From an uncultured Alphaproteobacteria bacterium (GTDB lineage Bacteria; Pseudomonadota; Alphaproteobacteria; Rhizobiales; Aestuariivirgaceae): 64,000 bases of DNA. The stretch is taken from NCBI GenBank assembly GCA_945957365.1, contig CAMFKI010000002.1, forward strand, positions 186,001 through 250,000, given 5' to 3'. Every line of letters starts with the position of its first letter. Positions within the stretch are counted from its first letter, which is position 1. The notes under the pieces were generated by a model. The model was given only the letters and a program-made list of their open reading frames with translations. It made no database searches and was not told where the DNA came from. Both the position numbers and the translations under genes were made by a program. Below, in pieces: positions 7,900 to 16,320 of the stretch.

Positions 7900-10356
7900 T
7901 CAAAGGCCGTTGCGGGCGAGTTCGCGGTCATCCCAGTTGCGGATGCCGCGATGGTTGGATTGCGTGTCCGGGTGGAACTGCGACGTGACGATCTCGATGA
8001 TGTCGTGAGCCTGCGGGAAGTAGCTCGTCTCCATCTCGGCGCCCGGCACGATCCAGTTGGGCGAACCCAGCACGCGCGGCGCGGACTTGAGGCTGCCGAA
8101 GGCGAAGCGCGTCAGGTTGGCGGCGAGCGTCATGGCGAAGGAGCCGCGCTCGGAGGCCTCGGTGACCACCAGCAGGTGCCCGGTCTTCGCGATCGAGCGG
8201 ATCACCGGATCATAGTTGAAGGGCACCAGCGAGCGCGCGTCGATCACCTCGAGCGACAATCCATGCGCCGCCTCCAGTTCCTGCGCTGCGGCGAGGGCGG
8301 GGTAGAGCGAGGGGCCGATGGTCAGCACGGTGGCGTGCCGGCCTTCGCGCTTCACCTCCGGCTCGCCCATCGGAATGCGGTAATAGTCCTGCGGCACGCC
8401 ATCCGGACTGAAGGTCTCGACAGTGTCGTAGAGCCGCTGGCTCTCGAAGAACACCACCGGGTCCTCGCTCGAAAGTGCCGACGCCATCAGCCCCTTCGCA
8501 TCGTACGGCGTTGCCGGATAGAGCACCTTGAGGCCGGGGATGTGGGCCACCAGCGCCGTCCAGTCCTGCGAATGCTGCGCGCCGTACTTGCTGCCCACCG
8601 AGCAGCGCAGCACCACGGGCAGTCTCAGGATGCCGGCCGACATCGACTGCCACTTGGCCATCTGGTTGAAGATCTCGTCGCCCGCACGGCCGATGAAATC
8701 GCCATACATCAGTTCGATCAGCGACCGGCCGCCTTCCAGCGCATGGCCTACGGCGGTGGCCACGATGGCCGCTTCCGAGATCGGCGAATTGAACAGCCGC
8801 TCGTAGGGCAGGATGTCGGAAAGCCCGCGATAGACGCCGAAGGCGCCGCCCCACTCGCGGCATTCCTCGCCATAGGCGATGAGGCGCTCGTCGTGAACCA
8901 TGTGATGCAGGATCGCCTCGAACAGGCCGTCGCGATAGGTGATGGCGCGCATCGCGGAAAGCTTCTGCCCGTCGGGGCCGATGCCATGGCGCGCCTTCTT
9001 GGCATCCTGGCGGATGCGCGCCGAGGTCTCGGGTGCGGCCAGCAGCGTCACCTCGCCCGCAGGGACGGCGATCTCCTCGTGCGAGAACATCAGCCGACCG
9101 ATCAGCGTCGGGTCGGCGGGCACATCGACGGGGGCGGCGGCCACGGCAGCACGCGTCACCGCGGCGATGCTGAGGGTGACACCATCCTTCATCGCCGCGA
9201 CGGCCTGCTGGTCCAGCACGCCGGCGGCGACGAGCTGGGCGGCGAACTTGGCGATCGGGTCATGCGCCTCCCACAGCGCCAGCTCCTCCCTGGTGCGGTA
9301 GGCATTGGCATCGGTGGTCGAGTGACCGCCCGAACGGTAGCATTCGACGTCGAGCAGCGCCGGGCCCTTGCCCTCGAGCAGCAGGGCGCGCTTCCTCGCC
9401 ACGGCGTCGGCCACGGCCAGCGGATTGGTGCCGTCCACCGTCTCGGCATGAAGCGCCTGCGGATTGACGGCCGCGCCGATGCGCGAGAGCCGGTCCCAAC
9501 CCATGGTCTCGCCGATGGTCTGTCCGCCCATGGCGTAGAAATTATTGGAGAAGAAGAACAGCACCGGCAGCCCGCCCTTGCGGGCGTCGGTCCACAGGGT
9601 GTCGTACTGCGCCATGGCGGCGAAGTTCATCGCCTCGAACACCGGCCCGCAGCCGGTCGAGCCGTCGCCGCTCATCGACACGGTGATCGAAGCCTCTCTC
9701 GCCAGCTTCTTCCGCAGCGCCGCACCCGTGGCGATGCCGGCGGAGGCGCCGACGATGGCGTTGTTGGGATAGGCGCCGAAGGGCGTGAAGAAGGCATGCA
9801 TGGAGCCGCCCATGCCGCCGTTGAAGCCGTCGGCCTTCATGAAGATCTCGGCCAGCAATCCGAACAGCAGGAAGTTCTCGGCCGTGCTGGTCGCCGCGGT
9901 GGCGGGCAGCTGTGCCTCCACCATGCGCAGCAGCGCGCCGCCGCGATGCGCCTCCATGATGCGGCGGAGCTCCGCCTCCGGCAGCCGGGCGATGGCGGAC
10001 AGGCCCTTGGCGATGAACTCGCCATGGCTCCGGTGACTGCCGAAGATATGGTCGGCAGGCTCCAGCGCCAGCGCCGCCCCGACGGCCGCCCCCTCCTGGC
10101 CGAGCGAGAGATGGGCCGGACCCCGGTAAACGTAGGAAATATCCGCATAGGCCCCACGGCCCTTGAACGACCCGAGCATGGTCTCGAATTCGCGCACCAG
10201 CATCATGTGGCGGAGCACGTCGGTCAGCTGGCGGGCGCCGCGCCGGGCCAGCTCCTCTTCGAAGGGGCGGGCATAGGCATGCAGCGCAATGCGCGGAAAG
10301 GCGAGTTCGCCGGGCTGGCGGAACAGCTGCGGATCGACGGGAAGCGATTTGGGCAT
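7900..10356 (-). CDS. Thiamine-diphosphate dehydrogenase E1, fused alpha and beta subunits
   Basis: The 818-residue protein joins the two E1 subunits of a 2-oxoacid or acetoin dehydrogenase. The alpha half runs to about residue 470. It has the HLSLGQEGAAVGAALAL entry, SHRSHGEFIAKGL, and the thiamine-diphosphate/Mg motif starting GDGSTGCGPVFEAMNFAA and ending in FSNN. The beta half begins near ITYRDGLFEAILHHM. It contains GEECREWGGAFGVYRGL, FNSPISEAAIVATAVGHAL and the C-terminal transketolase-type domain (VIDARSLVPFNYDPVIRSI). The ATG at 10356 gives an N-terminus that fits such fusions; the longer reading frame upstream has no support. It is first in a four-gene operon with lipoyl, hydrolase and SorC genes. 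The substrate is uncertain: the hydrolase neighbour favours acetoin-type chemistry, but 2-oxoacids remain possible. Confidence 0.92.
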   Translation of the reverse strand: MPKSLPVDPQLFRQPGELAFPRIALHAYARPFEEELARRGARQLTDVLRHMMLVREFETMLGSFKGRGAYADISYVYRGPAHLSLGQEGAAVGAALALEPADHIFGSHRSHGEFIAKGLSAIARLPEAELRRIMEAHRGGALLRMVEAQLPATAATSTAENFLLFGLLAEIFMKADGFNGGMGGSMHAFFTPFGAYPNNAIVGASAGIATGAALRKKLAREASITVSMSGDGSTGCGPVFEAMNFAAMAQYDTLWTDARKGGLPVLFFFSNNFYAMGGQTIGETMGWDRLSRIGAAVNPQALHAETVDGTNPLAVADAVARKRALLLEGKGPALLDVECYRSGGHSTTDANAYRTREELALWEAHDPIAKFAAQLVAAGVLDQQAVAAMKDGVTLSIAAVTRAAVAAAPVDVPADPTLIGRLMFSHEEIAVPAGEVTLLAAPETSARIRQDAKKARHGIGPDGQKLSAMRAITYRDGLFEAILHHMVHDERLIAYGEECREWGGAFGVYRGLSDILPYERLFNSPISEAAIVATAVGHALEGGRSLIELMYGDFIGRAGDEIFNQMAKWQSMSAGILRLPVVLRCSVGSKYGAQHSQDWTALVAHIPGLKVLYPATPYDAKGLMASALSSEDPVVFFESQRLYDTVETFSPDGVPQDYYRIPMGEPEVKREGRHATVLTIGPSLYPALAAAQELEAAHGLSLEVIDARSLVPFNYDPVIRSIAKTGHLLVVTEASERGSFAMTLAANLTRFAFGSLKSAPRVLGSPNWIVPGAEMETSYFPQAHDIIEIVTSQFHPDTQSNHRGIRNWDDRELARNGL

Positions 10357-10373
10357 GACACTCTCTGAAACAA

Positions 10374-10393
10374 TTGCGTTTGATAATACGCAA
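10374..10393. promoter_or_regulatory. Candidate SorC operator
   Basis: The arms TTGCGT (10374-10379) and ACGCAA (10388-10393) form a perfect inverted repeat around an 8-base spacer. It overlaps the -10 hexamer predicted for the leftward dehydrogenase operon, where a repressor would act. Assignment to the SorC protein encoded by the last gene of that operon is inference. Confidence 0.5.
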
Positions 10394-10411
10394 ATGTCTG
10401 TTCTCCGCCAA
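10383..10411 (-). promoter_or_regulatory. Predicted sigma-70 promoter of the dehydrogenase operon
   Basis: Read leftward, TTGGCG (10411-10406) and TATTAT (10388-10383) are separated by 17 bases. They lie 27 bases ahead of the E1 start codon. Spacing and both hexamers fit the consensus well, and the candidate operator covers the -10 box. Confidence 0.55.
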
Positions 10412-10529
10412 TACCCCATCGCATGCCGGCAGTGAAGCCGCGCCCTGCGCGCCGCTGATGGCTCGACAGTGCGGGACGGCGGCCAAAGCCATGCTAGGAT
10501 GCAGCAAATTGCTTTCATGGGGGGATTCG

Positions 10530-11687
10530 ATGGGCAGCGCACTGCCGACGGCAACACTGGAAAACTGGCGACAGCACCCCTTCAGCGTCTGGGGCTTCAC
10601 CCATGTCGACAGCCTCGTCCCGGTCGAAGCCATCCCCACCGCCCCGCCGGTTTCCATCCTGCCGAAGGGCAAGCAGATGGATCTCGGCCGCCTTGCCATC
10701 GTCTGGGCCGGCAGCCGGCGCAGCGCCGAGGCCGCCCTCGAGGAGACCCATACCGACGGCTTCCTGGTGCTGAAGGACGGCGCGGTGGTGGCCGAACGGC
10801 TGATCAACCAGACCGCCGAGTCACGCCACATCATCTTTTCCGTCAGCAAGTCGATCACCGCGGTGCTCGCCGGCATCCTGGTGAAGGAGGGCAAGCTCGA
10901 TCCCGAGGCGCCGGTCTCGCGCTACGTGCCGGAGGTCGAAGGCTCCGCCTATGCCGATGCCACCGTGCGCCATGTGCTCGACATGGTGGTCAGCATCCGC
11001 TTCGTGGAGGACTATCTCGATCCCATCGGCGATGTCGCGCGCTACCGCGCCGCCATGGGCTGGAACCCGCCCGGCGCCATCGAAAGTGCCGATGGCATCA
11101 ACGCCTTCGTCGCCAGCCTGCCGAAGGACGAGTATCCCCATGGCCGGCGCTTCCACTACGTCTCGCCCAACACCGACCTCCTTGGCTGGATCATCGAACG
11201 GGCCGCGGGCGAGAAATTCGCCAGCCTGCTGTCGCGCCTGATCTGGAAGCCGATGGGCATGGCTCAGGACGCCTTCGTCACGGTCGACCGCCACGGCGCC
11301 CCGCGCACCGCGGGCGGCATCTGCACCAGCCTCGGCGACCTGGCGCGCTTCGGCGAGATGATGCGCCTCAAGGGCCGCTTCAACGGCCAGCGCATCGTGC
11401 CGGAGGAATGGGTCAGCGACATCCTGCACAAGGGCGATCCCGCCGCCTGGTCGCGCGGCGAGATGGTGTCGCTCTTCCCCGACGGCCGCTACCGCTCGAA
11501 GTGGTATGTGCCGGACCCGGCGTCCAGCGTGCTCTGCGCCATCGGCATCCACGGCCAGTGGATCTACGTCGACTACGAAGCCGGCATGGTGGCGGTGAAA
11601 CAGTCCTCGCAGCCGGTGCCGGCGGACGAGGCGCTGGACAATCTCACCTATGCCCTGTTCCAGACCATCGCCGACGAGCTGAGATGA
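10530..11687 (+). CDS. Serine hydrolase of the beta-lactamase (class C/esterase) family
   Basis: The 385-residue protein belongs to the penicillin-binding-protein-like hydrolases. This family includes esterases, amidases and carboxypeptidases as well as beta-lactamases. The catalytic SxxK is in [15 protein letters not shown] near residue 108, and the second motif is [11 protein letters not shown] near 210. The C-terminal part has [17 protein letters not shown], where HGQ replaces the usual KTG-type triad, as in many esterase-like members. There is no signal peptide, which argues for a cytoplasmic amidase or esterase and against a resistance enzyme. The ATG at 10530 follows a G-rich ribosome-binding stretch. 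The gene overlaps the next one by ATGA, so the two products are probably made together. Confidence 0.88.
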   Translation: MGSALPTATLENWRQHPFSVWGFTHVDSLVPVEAIPTAPPVSILPKGKQMDLGRLAIVWAGSRRSAEAALEETHTDGFLVLKDGAVVAERLINQTAESRHIIFSVSKSITAVLAGILVKEGKLDPEAPVSRYVPEVEGSAYADATVRHVLDMVVSIRFVEDYLDPIGDVARYRAAMGWNPPGAIESADGINAFVASLPKDEYPHGRRFHYVSPNTDLLGWIIERAAGEKFASLLSRLIWKPMGMAQDAFVTVDRHGAPRTAGGICTSLGDLARFGEMMRLKGRFNGQRIVPEEWVSDILHKGDPAAWSRGEMVSLFPDGRYRSKWYVPDPASSVLCAIGIHGQWIYVDYEAGMVAVKQSSQPVPADEALDNLTYALFQTIADELR

Positions 11688-13297
11688 GCGCGGGCGCCGA
11701 GCGTGACGACGCCTGGCGGCGCGAGGCCGTTCTCGGCAACTATGCCGAACGCCCTTTCCACGCGCCGCCATCGGCCATCCGCATCTGGAGCTATTGCGAC
11801 AGGCTGTCCTATTCACCGGGCGATCAGCTGCGCATCAGCGTCTGTACCAATGCGAAGGCCTACGACGTCCAAGTCATCCGCGATGGCGCAGCGCCCGTCA
11901 CGGTGTGGTCGCGCGCTGGTCTTCCCGGGGCATGGCATGACACGCCCGATGACTGTTCGGTGGCGGGCTGCGGCTGGCCGGTGTCCCTCGAGATCGCCGT
12001 GGCGCCCGACTGGACGTCGGGCGGCTACATCCTGCGCACCCGCGCCGGCGAGGACATGCACGAGCATGTCTTCATCGTCCGCCCGCACGCCAGTATCGAC
12101 AAGCGTGGCCGCCTGCTGCTGATCGCCGCCACCGCCACCTGGACGGCATACAACGACTGGGGCGGCTCCAACCATTACCAGGGCTATTGCGGCCCCAATG
12201 GCGACCGCTTCTCGCCCACGCTCAGCACGCTGCGGCCGCTCGCCCGTGGCTTCGCCAGCCTGCCGCCCGATGCGCCGCGCGCCGTGCTGCTCGACGATCC
12301 GCCGATCAATTCCGAGCCGCGCTATCCGCACATGGAATGGGCCTACGCCAACGGCTACTCGAAGAAATACATGTCCTCCGGCTGGGCCAGCTTCGAGCGC
12401 CATTTCGTCACCTGGGCCGAGGCCGAGGGCTATCACCTCGACATCATCAGCCAGACCGACCTGCACTATCATCCGGAACTGATCGACGGCTACGCCGCCA
12501 TCGCCCTCGTCGGCCATGACGAATACTGGTCCTGGGAAATGCGTGACGCGATCGACGCATGGGTCGGGAAGGGCGGCCGCGTCGCCCGCTTCGCCGGCAA
12601 TTTCATGTGGCAGATCAGGCTTTCGGACGAGGGCCGCACCCAGACCTGCTACAAATACATCGCGCGCGAGGAAGACCCCTTCATGCAATCGGGCCCGCGC
12701 GCGCGTGTGACGGAATCTTGGGAAGCACCGGAAATCGGCAGGCCCGGTTCGGCGAGCTTCGGCCTCAACGCCACGCACGGCCTCTATGCCAGCTGGTCCG
12801 GCTGCAGCCCACGCGGCGCCAAGGGCTTTCCCGTCTACCGGCCGGAGCACTGGGCCTTCGCCGGCACCGGGCTCTACTATGGCGACATCCTCGGCGGAGC
12901 CTCGCGCATCTTCGGCTACGAGGTCGACGGCCTTCCCTACGAGATCCGCGGCGGCCTGCCCTATGTGGCCGATCCCGCGCTGGCGCCCGAAGGGATCGAG
13001 ATCCTCGCGCTGGGCCTCGCCGCCACGGTCGAGGAAGGTCCCACCATCCTGCCCGGCCGCAGCTTCCTGGGGATCGAGGATGGCGAATACGTCGCCTCGG
13101 TGCTCACCGGCCGCAAGGACGCCGAGGCGATCGAGAGAACCAAGCGCGGCTGCGGCATGATCGTCAATTTCAGGAGTGGGGACGGCGAGGTGTTCCACGC
13201 CGGATCGAGCGACTGGATCATCGGCCTGACCCGCAACGACGCCATCGTGGCGCAGGTCACCCGCAACGTGCTCGACCGCTATCTGGGACGGCGCTAG
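11684..13297 (+). CDS. N,N-dimethylformamidase large-subunit-like protein
   Basis: The 537-residue product resembles the C-terminal catalytic part of N,N-dimethylformamidase large subunits. The signature blocks are [18 protein letters not shown] near residue 147, then [18 protein letters not shown] near 272, followed by [17 protein letters not shown]. In the characterised enzyme a mononuclear iron is held by two Tyr and one Glu. Tyr in the AYNDWGG block and in GHDEYWSW are the obvious candidates here. The protein is shorter than the roughly 760-residue known large subunit, missing its N-terminal domain, and no small-subunit gene is visible. Start ATG 11684 overlaps the stop of the upstream serine hydrolase. 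Its last base pairs overlap the convergent histidine kinase gene. The true substrate is unknown; an amide is likely. Confidence 0.85.
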   Translation: MSAGAERDDAWRREAVLGNYAERPFHAPPSAIRIWSYCDRLSYSPGDQLRISVCTNAKAYDVQVIRDGAAPVTVWSRAGLPGAWHDTPDDCSVAGCGWPVSLEIAVAPDWTSGGYILRTRAGEDMHEHVFIVRPHASIDKRGRLLLIAATATWTAYNDWGGSNHYQGYCGPNGDRFSPTLSTLRPLARGFASLPPDAPRAVLLDDPPINSEPRYPHMEWAYANGYSKKYMSSGWASFERHFVTWAEAEGYHLDIISQTDLHYHPELIDGYAAIALVGHDEYWSWEMRDAIDAWVGKGGRVARFAGNFMWQIRLSDEGRTQTCYKYIAREEDPFMQSGPRARVTESWEAPEIGRPGSASFGLNATHGLYASWSGCSPRGAKGFPVYRPEHWAFAGTGLYYGDILGGASRIFGYEVDGLPYEIRGGLPYVADPALAPEGIEILALGLAATVEEGPTILPGRSFLGIEDGEYVASVLTGRKDAEAIERTKRGCGMIVNFRSGDGEVFHAGSSDWIIGLTRNDAIVAQVTRNVLDRYLGRR

Positions 13298-14700
13298 GCG
13301 GCGCCGAGCCGCGGAATGCGGATCGTGGCGCGCAGCCCGCCCTCGGCTCGGTTTTCCAGCGTCAGCTGCCCGCCCAACGACTGGACGATGCGGTTGGTGA
13401 TGGCGAGGCCCAGCCCGATCCCGCCCGACGCCCGGTTGCGCGAGCCTTCCCCGCGATAGAATGGCCGCAGCACCTGCGGCAGTTCGTTGGCGGGAATCCC
13501 GGGGCCATTGTCCTCGACGGCGATCACCGCATCCTCCGCGTCCTCGCCAAGCGAGATGCGCACGCGGTCGCCATAGCGCCGGGCATTCTGGATCAGGTTG
13601 AACAGGCAGCGCTTGAGTCCCGTGCCGTCGGACGACACCATGAGTGGCACGCCGCGATCCTGCTCGGCCACTTCCACCCCGGGGAAATCCTCGGCCGTGC
13701 CCTGCACCAGGCTCAACAGGTCGACGGTTTCGGTGTTCGTAGCGGTGACGCCCGAGCGCGCGAATTCCAGCACCGAGTTCACGATCGCCTCGATGTCGTG
13801 CACGTCGGAGACGATCTTGGCCCCGGTCTCCTCATTGATCATCTCGCAGCGCAGCCTGATGCGGGTGAGCGGGGTGCGCAGGTCGTGGGCGAGTGCCACC
13901 GCCAGATATTCATAGTCGGAAACGTAGTTCTTCAGCCGCTCCTGCATGGTGTTGATGGCGCGGATCAGGCCGCGTGCGGGGTTGCTGCCGGTTTCGTCGA
14001 TGGGGGCGACACGCAGGTCGTGGCCGATCTGGGTGACGGCCGTCTCGAGCTGCCTGTAGGGTGCCGTCAGCTGCCGCACCGCCCAGACCGAGGCCGCCAC
14101 GATCAGCGCCGAGAACAGCACGTACCATCTGAGGCTGTCGGGCGACAGCAGCGGCGGCGGCGGCGACCGTGGCGATGACAGGTTGAGCCACATGCCGTCG
14201 CTCAGCTGGATCGAGGCGATGAATCGGCCGCTGCTGGCATAGCTCGACGACAGGCGGGTGAGTCCGGTCTCCACCGGGCCCGGGTCGTTCGACGCCACCG
14301 CGGCCATCGGGTTGCGGCCCGGTCCCCGGTTGTCCTCGGCCACCCGCAGTTCGACGGCGCCGCGCGCGGCGACGCTGTTGAGCAGGATATCCTCGGTCTC
14401 GGCCAGTTCGTCGTCGTCGGCCACCGGATCGGTGACGAGCGGCGTCTTGTCCAGCGTCACGCCCGCCGACAGCTGGTCGAGCAGCTTGACGGAGGCCTGG
14501 CGGTCACCCTGGGGCGCCGCGTTGATGACGCGCATGGCCCCTTCCACGCGTTCCAGCAGCAGCAGCAGATCACTGGCGCGGCTGGTCTGGTAGACCTCGC
14601 GCGTGGCGACCGCGAGGGCGGTGATCTCGAGCGCGAAGAGGGCCGTGACGACGGTGATGATCAGCCACGCCGGCCCGGGCCGCAGCAGCGTCCTCAGCAT
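13294..14700 (-). CDS. Membrane sensor histidine kinase
   Basis: This 468-residue two-component sensor is the partner of the response regulator whose gene overlaps its start by seven bases. An N-terminal membrane segment (about residues 12-32) and a second one (about 187-207) enclose a periplasmic sensor region of about 150 residues. A HAMP-like linker follows (RQLTAPYRQLETAVTQIG), then the phosphoacceptor box LAHDLRTPLTRIRLR. The ATPase domain has NLIQNARRYGD, VEDNGPGIPANEL and GGIGLGLAITNRIVQS. The AHDLRTPLTR box places it with EnvZ/RstB-type kinases. The signal sensed cannot be inferred from the periplasmic region. Its stop codon overlaps that of the convergent dimethylformamidase-like gene. 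Confidence 0.93.
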   Translation of the reverse strand: MLRTLLRPGPAWLIITVVTALFALEITALAVATREVYQTSRASDLLLLLERVEGAMRVINAAPQGDRQASVKLLDQLSAGVTLDKTPLVTDPVADDDELAETEDILLNSVAARGAVELRVAEDNRGPGRNPMAAVASNDPGPVETGLTRLSSSYASSGRFIASIQLSDGMWLNLSSPRSPPPPLLSPDSLRWYVLFSALIVAASVWAVRQLTAPYRQLETAVTQIGHDLRVAPIDETGSNPARGLIRAINTMQERLKNYVSDYEYLAVALAHDLRTPLTRIRLRCEMINEETGAKIVSDVHDIEAIVNSVLEFARSGVTATNTETVDLLSLVQGTAEDFPGVEVAEQDRGVPLMVSSDGTGLKRCLFNLIQNARRYGDRVRISLGEDAEDAVIAVEDNGPGIPANELPQVLRPFYRGEGSRNRASGGIGLGLAITNRIVQSLGGQLTLENRAEGGLRATIRIPRLGAA

Positions 14701-15398
14701 CGCGTCACCTGGCCCACCAGCATGTAGCCCACGCTGCGCACGCTCTCGATGTTCAGCGTCACGCCGGCCTTGGCCAGCTTGCGCTTCAGACGGCTCATCA
14801 GCACGTCGACGCTGCGGTCATAGAGGCCGGCATTGCGCCCGAACACCGCCTGCAGGATCTGGGCGCGCGGCAGCGTGGCATTGGCGTTGGCCAGCAGCAG
14901 CCCGAGAAGCTCGAATTCGGCGAAGGTGAGGGACACGGCCTCGCCGGCCGGCGAGGTGACGCTGCGCGCCGTCATGTCGACCTTCATGCCGTCGAGCACG
15001 AAATTGCCGTTGCCGCCTGTCTCCGGCGCGTCCGACGGGCGCCGCCGCACCGCGGCGCGGGCCCGGGCGAGAAGCTCGCGCGGTTCGAACGGCTTCACGA
15101 TATAGTCGTCGGCGCCGAGTTCGAGGCCCGCCACCTTGTCGGCGAGCTGACCCATGGCGGTCAGCAGGATGATGGGCACATTGCTCGTGGCGCGGAACTC
15201 GCGACACAGGTCGAGGCCGCTCTGGCCCGGCAGCATCACGTCGAGCAGCAGCAGGTCGAAATCCGAGCGGTCGACGAGCGACTTGGCCATCGGCCCGTCA
15301 TAGGCCACTGCGACCTCGAACTCCGACCTTTCCAGATAGGCCTTCACCAGCGCGCAGATGTCCTGGTCGTCATCGACGATGAGAATGCGGGAAGCCAT
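14694..15398 (-). CDS. OmpR/PhoB-family response regulator
   Basis: This 234-residue regulator has a receiver domain. Its acidic pocket is VDDDQD, its phosphoacceptor Asp is in LLLLDVMLPGQSG near residue 53, and Thr and Lys are in LLTAMGQ and ADDYIVKPFEPREL. A winged-helix domain follows (about residues 130-230; VSLTFAEFELLGLLL, RSVDVLMSRLKRKL, RSVGYMLV). The ATG at 15398 follows AGGAG by 11 bases, and the receiver begins at once after it. It precedes and overlaps the histidine kinase gene. Three 10-bp-spaced direct repeats lie upstream in the gap shared with two small exported-protein genes, so it may control those genes and itself. Confidence 0.93.
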   Translation of the reverse strand: MASRILIVDDDQDICALVKAYLERSEFEVAVAYDGPMAKSLVDRSDFDLLLLDVMLPGQSGLDLCREFRATSNVPIILLTAMGQLADKVAGLELGADDYIVKPFEPRELLARARAAVRRRPSDAPETGGNGNFVLDGMKVDMTARSVTSPAGEAVSLTFAEFELLGLLLANANATLPRAQILQAVFGRNAGLYDRSVDVLMSRLKRKLAKAGVTLNIESVRSVGYMLVGQVTRC

Positions 15399-15467
15399 GT
15401 GCCGTCGTGCTCCTGTCGTGGCGGAGGTGAGAGCAAAGGACTGTGGCACATTGACGGCACGCCACGC

Positions 15468-15503
15468 GCAACAAAATGCAACAGATTGATTACAAACGTA
15501 ACA
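15468..15503. promoter_or_regulatory. Direct repeats, candidate OmpR-family binding sites
   Basis: GCAACA occurs at 15468 and 15478 and GTAACA at 15498, so copies fall on a strict 10-base grid with one position vacant. OmpR-family regulators bind as dimers to direct repeats spaced about one helical turn. The repeats sit between the response-regulator gene and the divergent small-protein genes. Confidence 0.4.
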
Positions 15504-15553
15504 CCACCTCCGCCGCCGCCGATGTTAGTTTTCTCTCAGACGGGCGAACGGTG

Positions 15554-15886
15554 ATGCGCATGAACCGCAAGACGCGAGCGAGATTACTGGGAGCCCTGTC
15601 CGCCTCGATGCTGCTTCTGGCCCAGACCGATGGGCTCAGGGCGGCGGAAGAGGTGAAGCCGGGTGTGAAGCGATGTGCCTTGCTGCAGTCCCAGCTGACC
15701 GCGGCGGTCAAGTCGAAGCACATGGTGCTCTCGTCGCGGGTGAAGTCGCTCGAGGCAGAGGCACAGCAGTTCTGCTCGCAAGGCAAGACCGCACAGGGCA
15801 ACCGCGCCTATGTGAAGGCTCTGAACTCGCTTGGCATCATACCCGACCTCGGAACCGAACACCTCGCAACAGGAGAAGTCCAATGA
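15554..15886 (+). CDS. Small exported protein, function unknown
   Basis: I do not recognise a family. The 110-residue product has a signal peptide (basic MNRKTRAR, hydrophobic LLGALSASMLLLA, likely cleavage near LRA-AEE). The mature part is about 80 residues with two Cys, in KRCALLQ and QQFCSQGK. The spacing of the Cys suggests one disulfide between two helices. Starts at 15551 (GTG), 15554 (ATG) and 15560 (ATG) all leave an intact signal peptide, and none has a strong ribosome-binding site. The gene overlaps the next small exported-protein gene by ATGA and is divergent from a two-component system that may control it. Confidence 0.7.
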   Translation: MRMNRKTRARLLGALSASMLLLAQTDGLRAAEEVKPGVKRCALLQSQLTAAVKSKHMVLSSRVKSLEAEAQQFCSQGKTAQGNRAYVKALNSLGIIPDLGTEHLATGEVQ

Positions 15887-16179
15887 AGTCCAACATCGCT
15901 CTCTCGCTCGGCCTCGCCGCTCTCGTCGGCCTCGCCGCCGCCATGCCCGCCTCGGCCCAGACGGCCACGGCTCCCGCCACGGCTGCCAAGCCCGCCGCCA
16001 CGGCGACGGCTCCGGCGAAGCCCGTCACCCACTACTACGTCGCGCTGAAGGCCAAGGGCCCGGGCTGCGAAGTCGTGACCGTGAAGCCGACGACCAAGCT
16101 GATGGTTGGCAAGCACTCGTTCAAGACCCAGGCTGACGCCAACAAGGCGATGGCCGCGGACAAGGCTTGCAAGGCCTAA
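15883..16179 (+). CDS. Small exported Ala/Pro/Thr-rich protein, function unknown
   Basis: The 98-residue product has a clear signal peptide ending MPASAQ. A low-complexity Ala/Thr/Pro/Lys linker (about residues 24-48) precedes a compact C-terminal part of about 50 residues. That part starts HYYVALKAKGPGCEVV and ends ADKACKA, with two Cys that could form a disulfide. I do not recognise the domain. The KHSFKTQADANKAMAAD stretch looks like a short helix-rich periplasmic fold. It overlaps the previous gene by four bases (ATGA) and is followed by a strong terminator, so the pair forms a two-gene unit. Confidence 0.75.
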   Translation: MKSNIALSLGLAALVGLAAAMPASAQTATAPATAAKPAATATAPAKPVTHYYVALKAKGPGCEVVTVKPTTKLMVGKHSFKTQADANKAMAADKACKA

Positions 16180-16243
16180 GGTCCAAAGCCTTCCGGGGGC
16201 CTCGCGTATCCCCACTCCCGCTCCACGCGAGGCCTTTACGACG

Positions 16244-16284
16244 CGAGGGGTTGCCAGGGTCCCGGCAACCCCTCGTTCATTTTT
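16244..16284 (+). terminator. Rho-independent terminator
   Basis: A perfect 12-bp stem pairs CGAGGGGTTGCC (16244-16255) with GGCAACCCCTCG (16264-16275) around an 8-base loop, followed by TTCATTTTT. It closes the two-gene small-protein unit. Confidence 0.9.
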
Positions 16285-16320
16285 GGGGGTGCCTTACGAG
16301 GCATGGCCGGGCCTCGTGCC

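Noticed and set aside
7843..10368. 841-codon plus-strand frame opposite the E1 gene
   Set aside because: It is antisense to a clearly recognisable thiamine-diphosphate enzyme and has the His/Arg/Gly-rich composition of a GC-skewed shadow frame.
10469..11683. N-terminal extension of the dimethylformamidase-like protein to 942 residues
   Set aside because: The extension is the out-of-frame shadow of the upstream serine hydrolase. The ATG at 11684 in an ATGA overlap is the natural start.
10530..11687. Antibiotic-resistance beta-lactamase
   Set aside because: There is no signal peptide, the third motif is HGQ rather than KTG, and the gene is coupled to an amidase-like gene, so an esterase or amidase is more likely.
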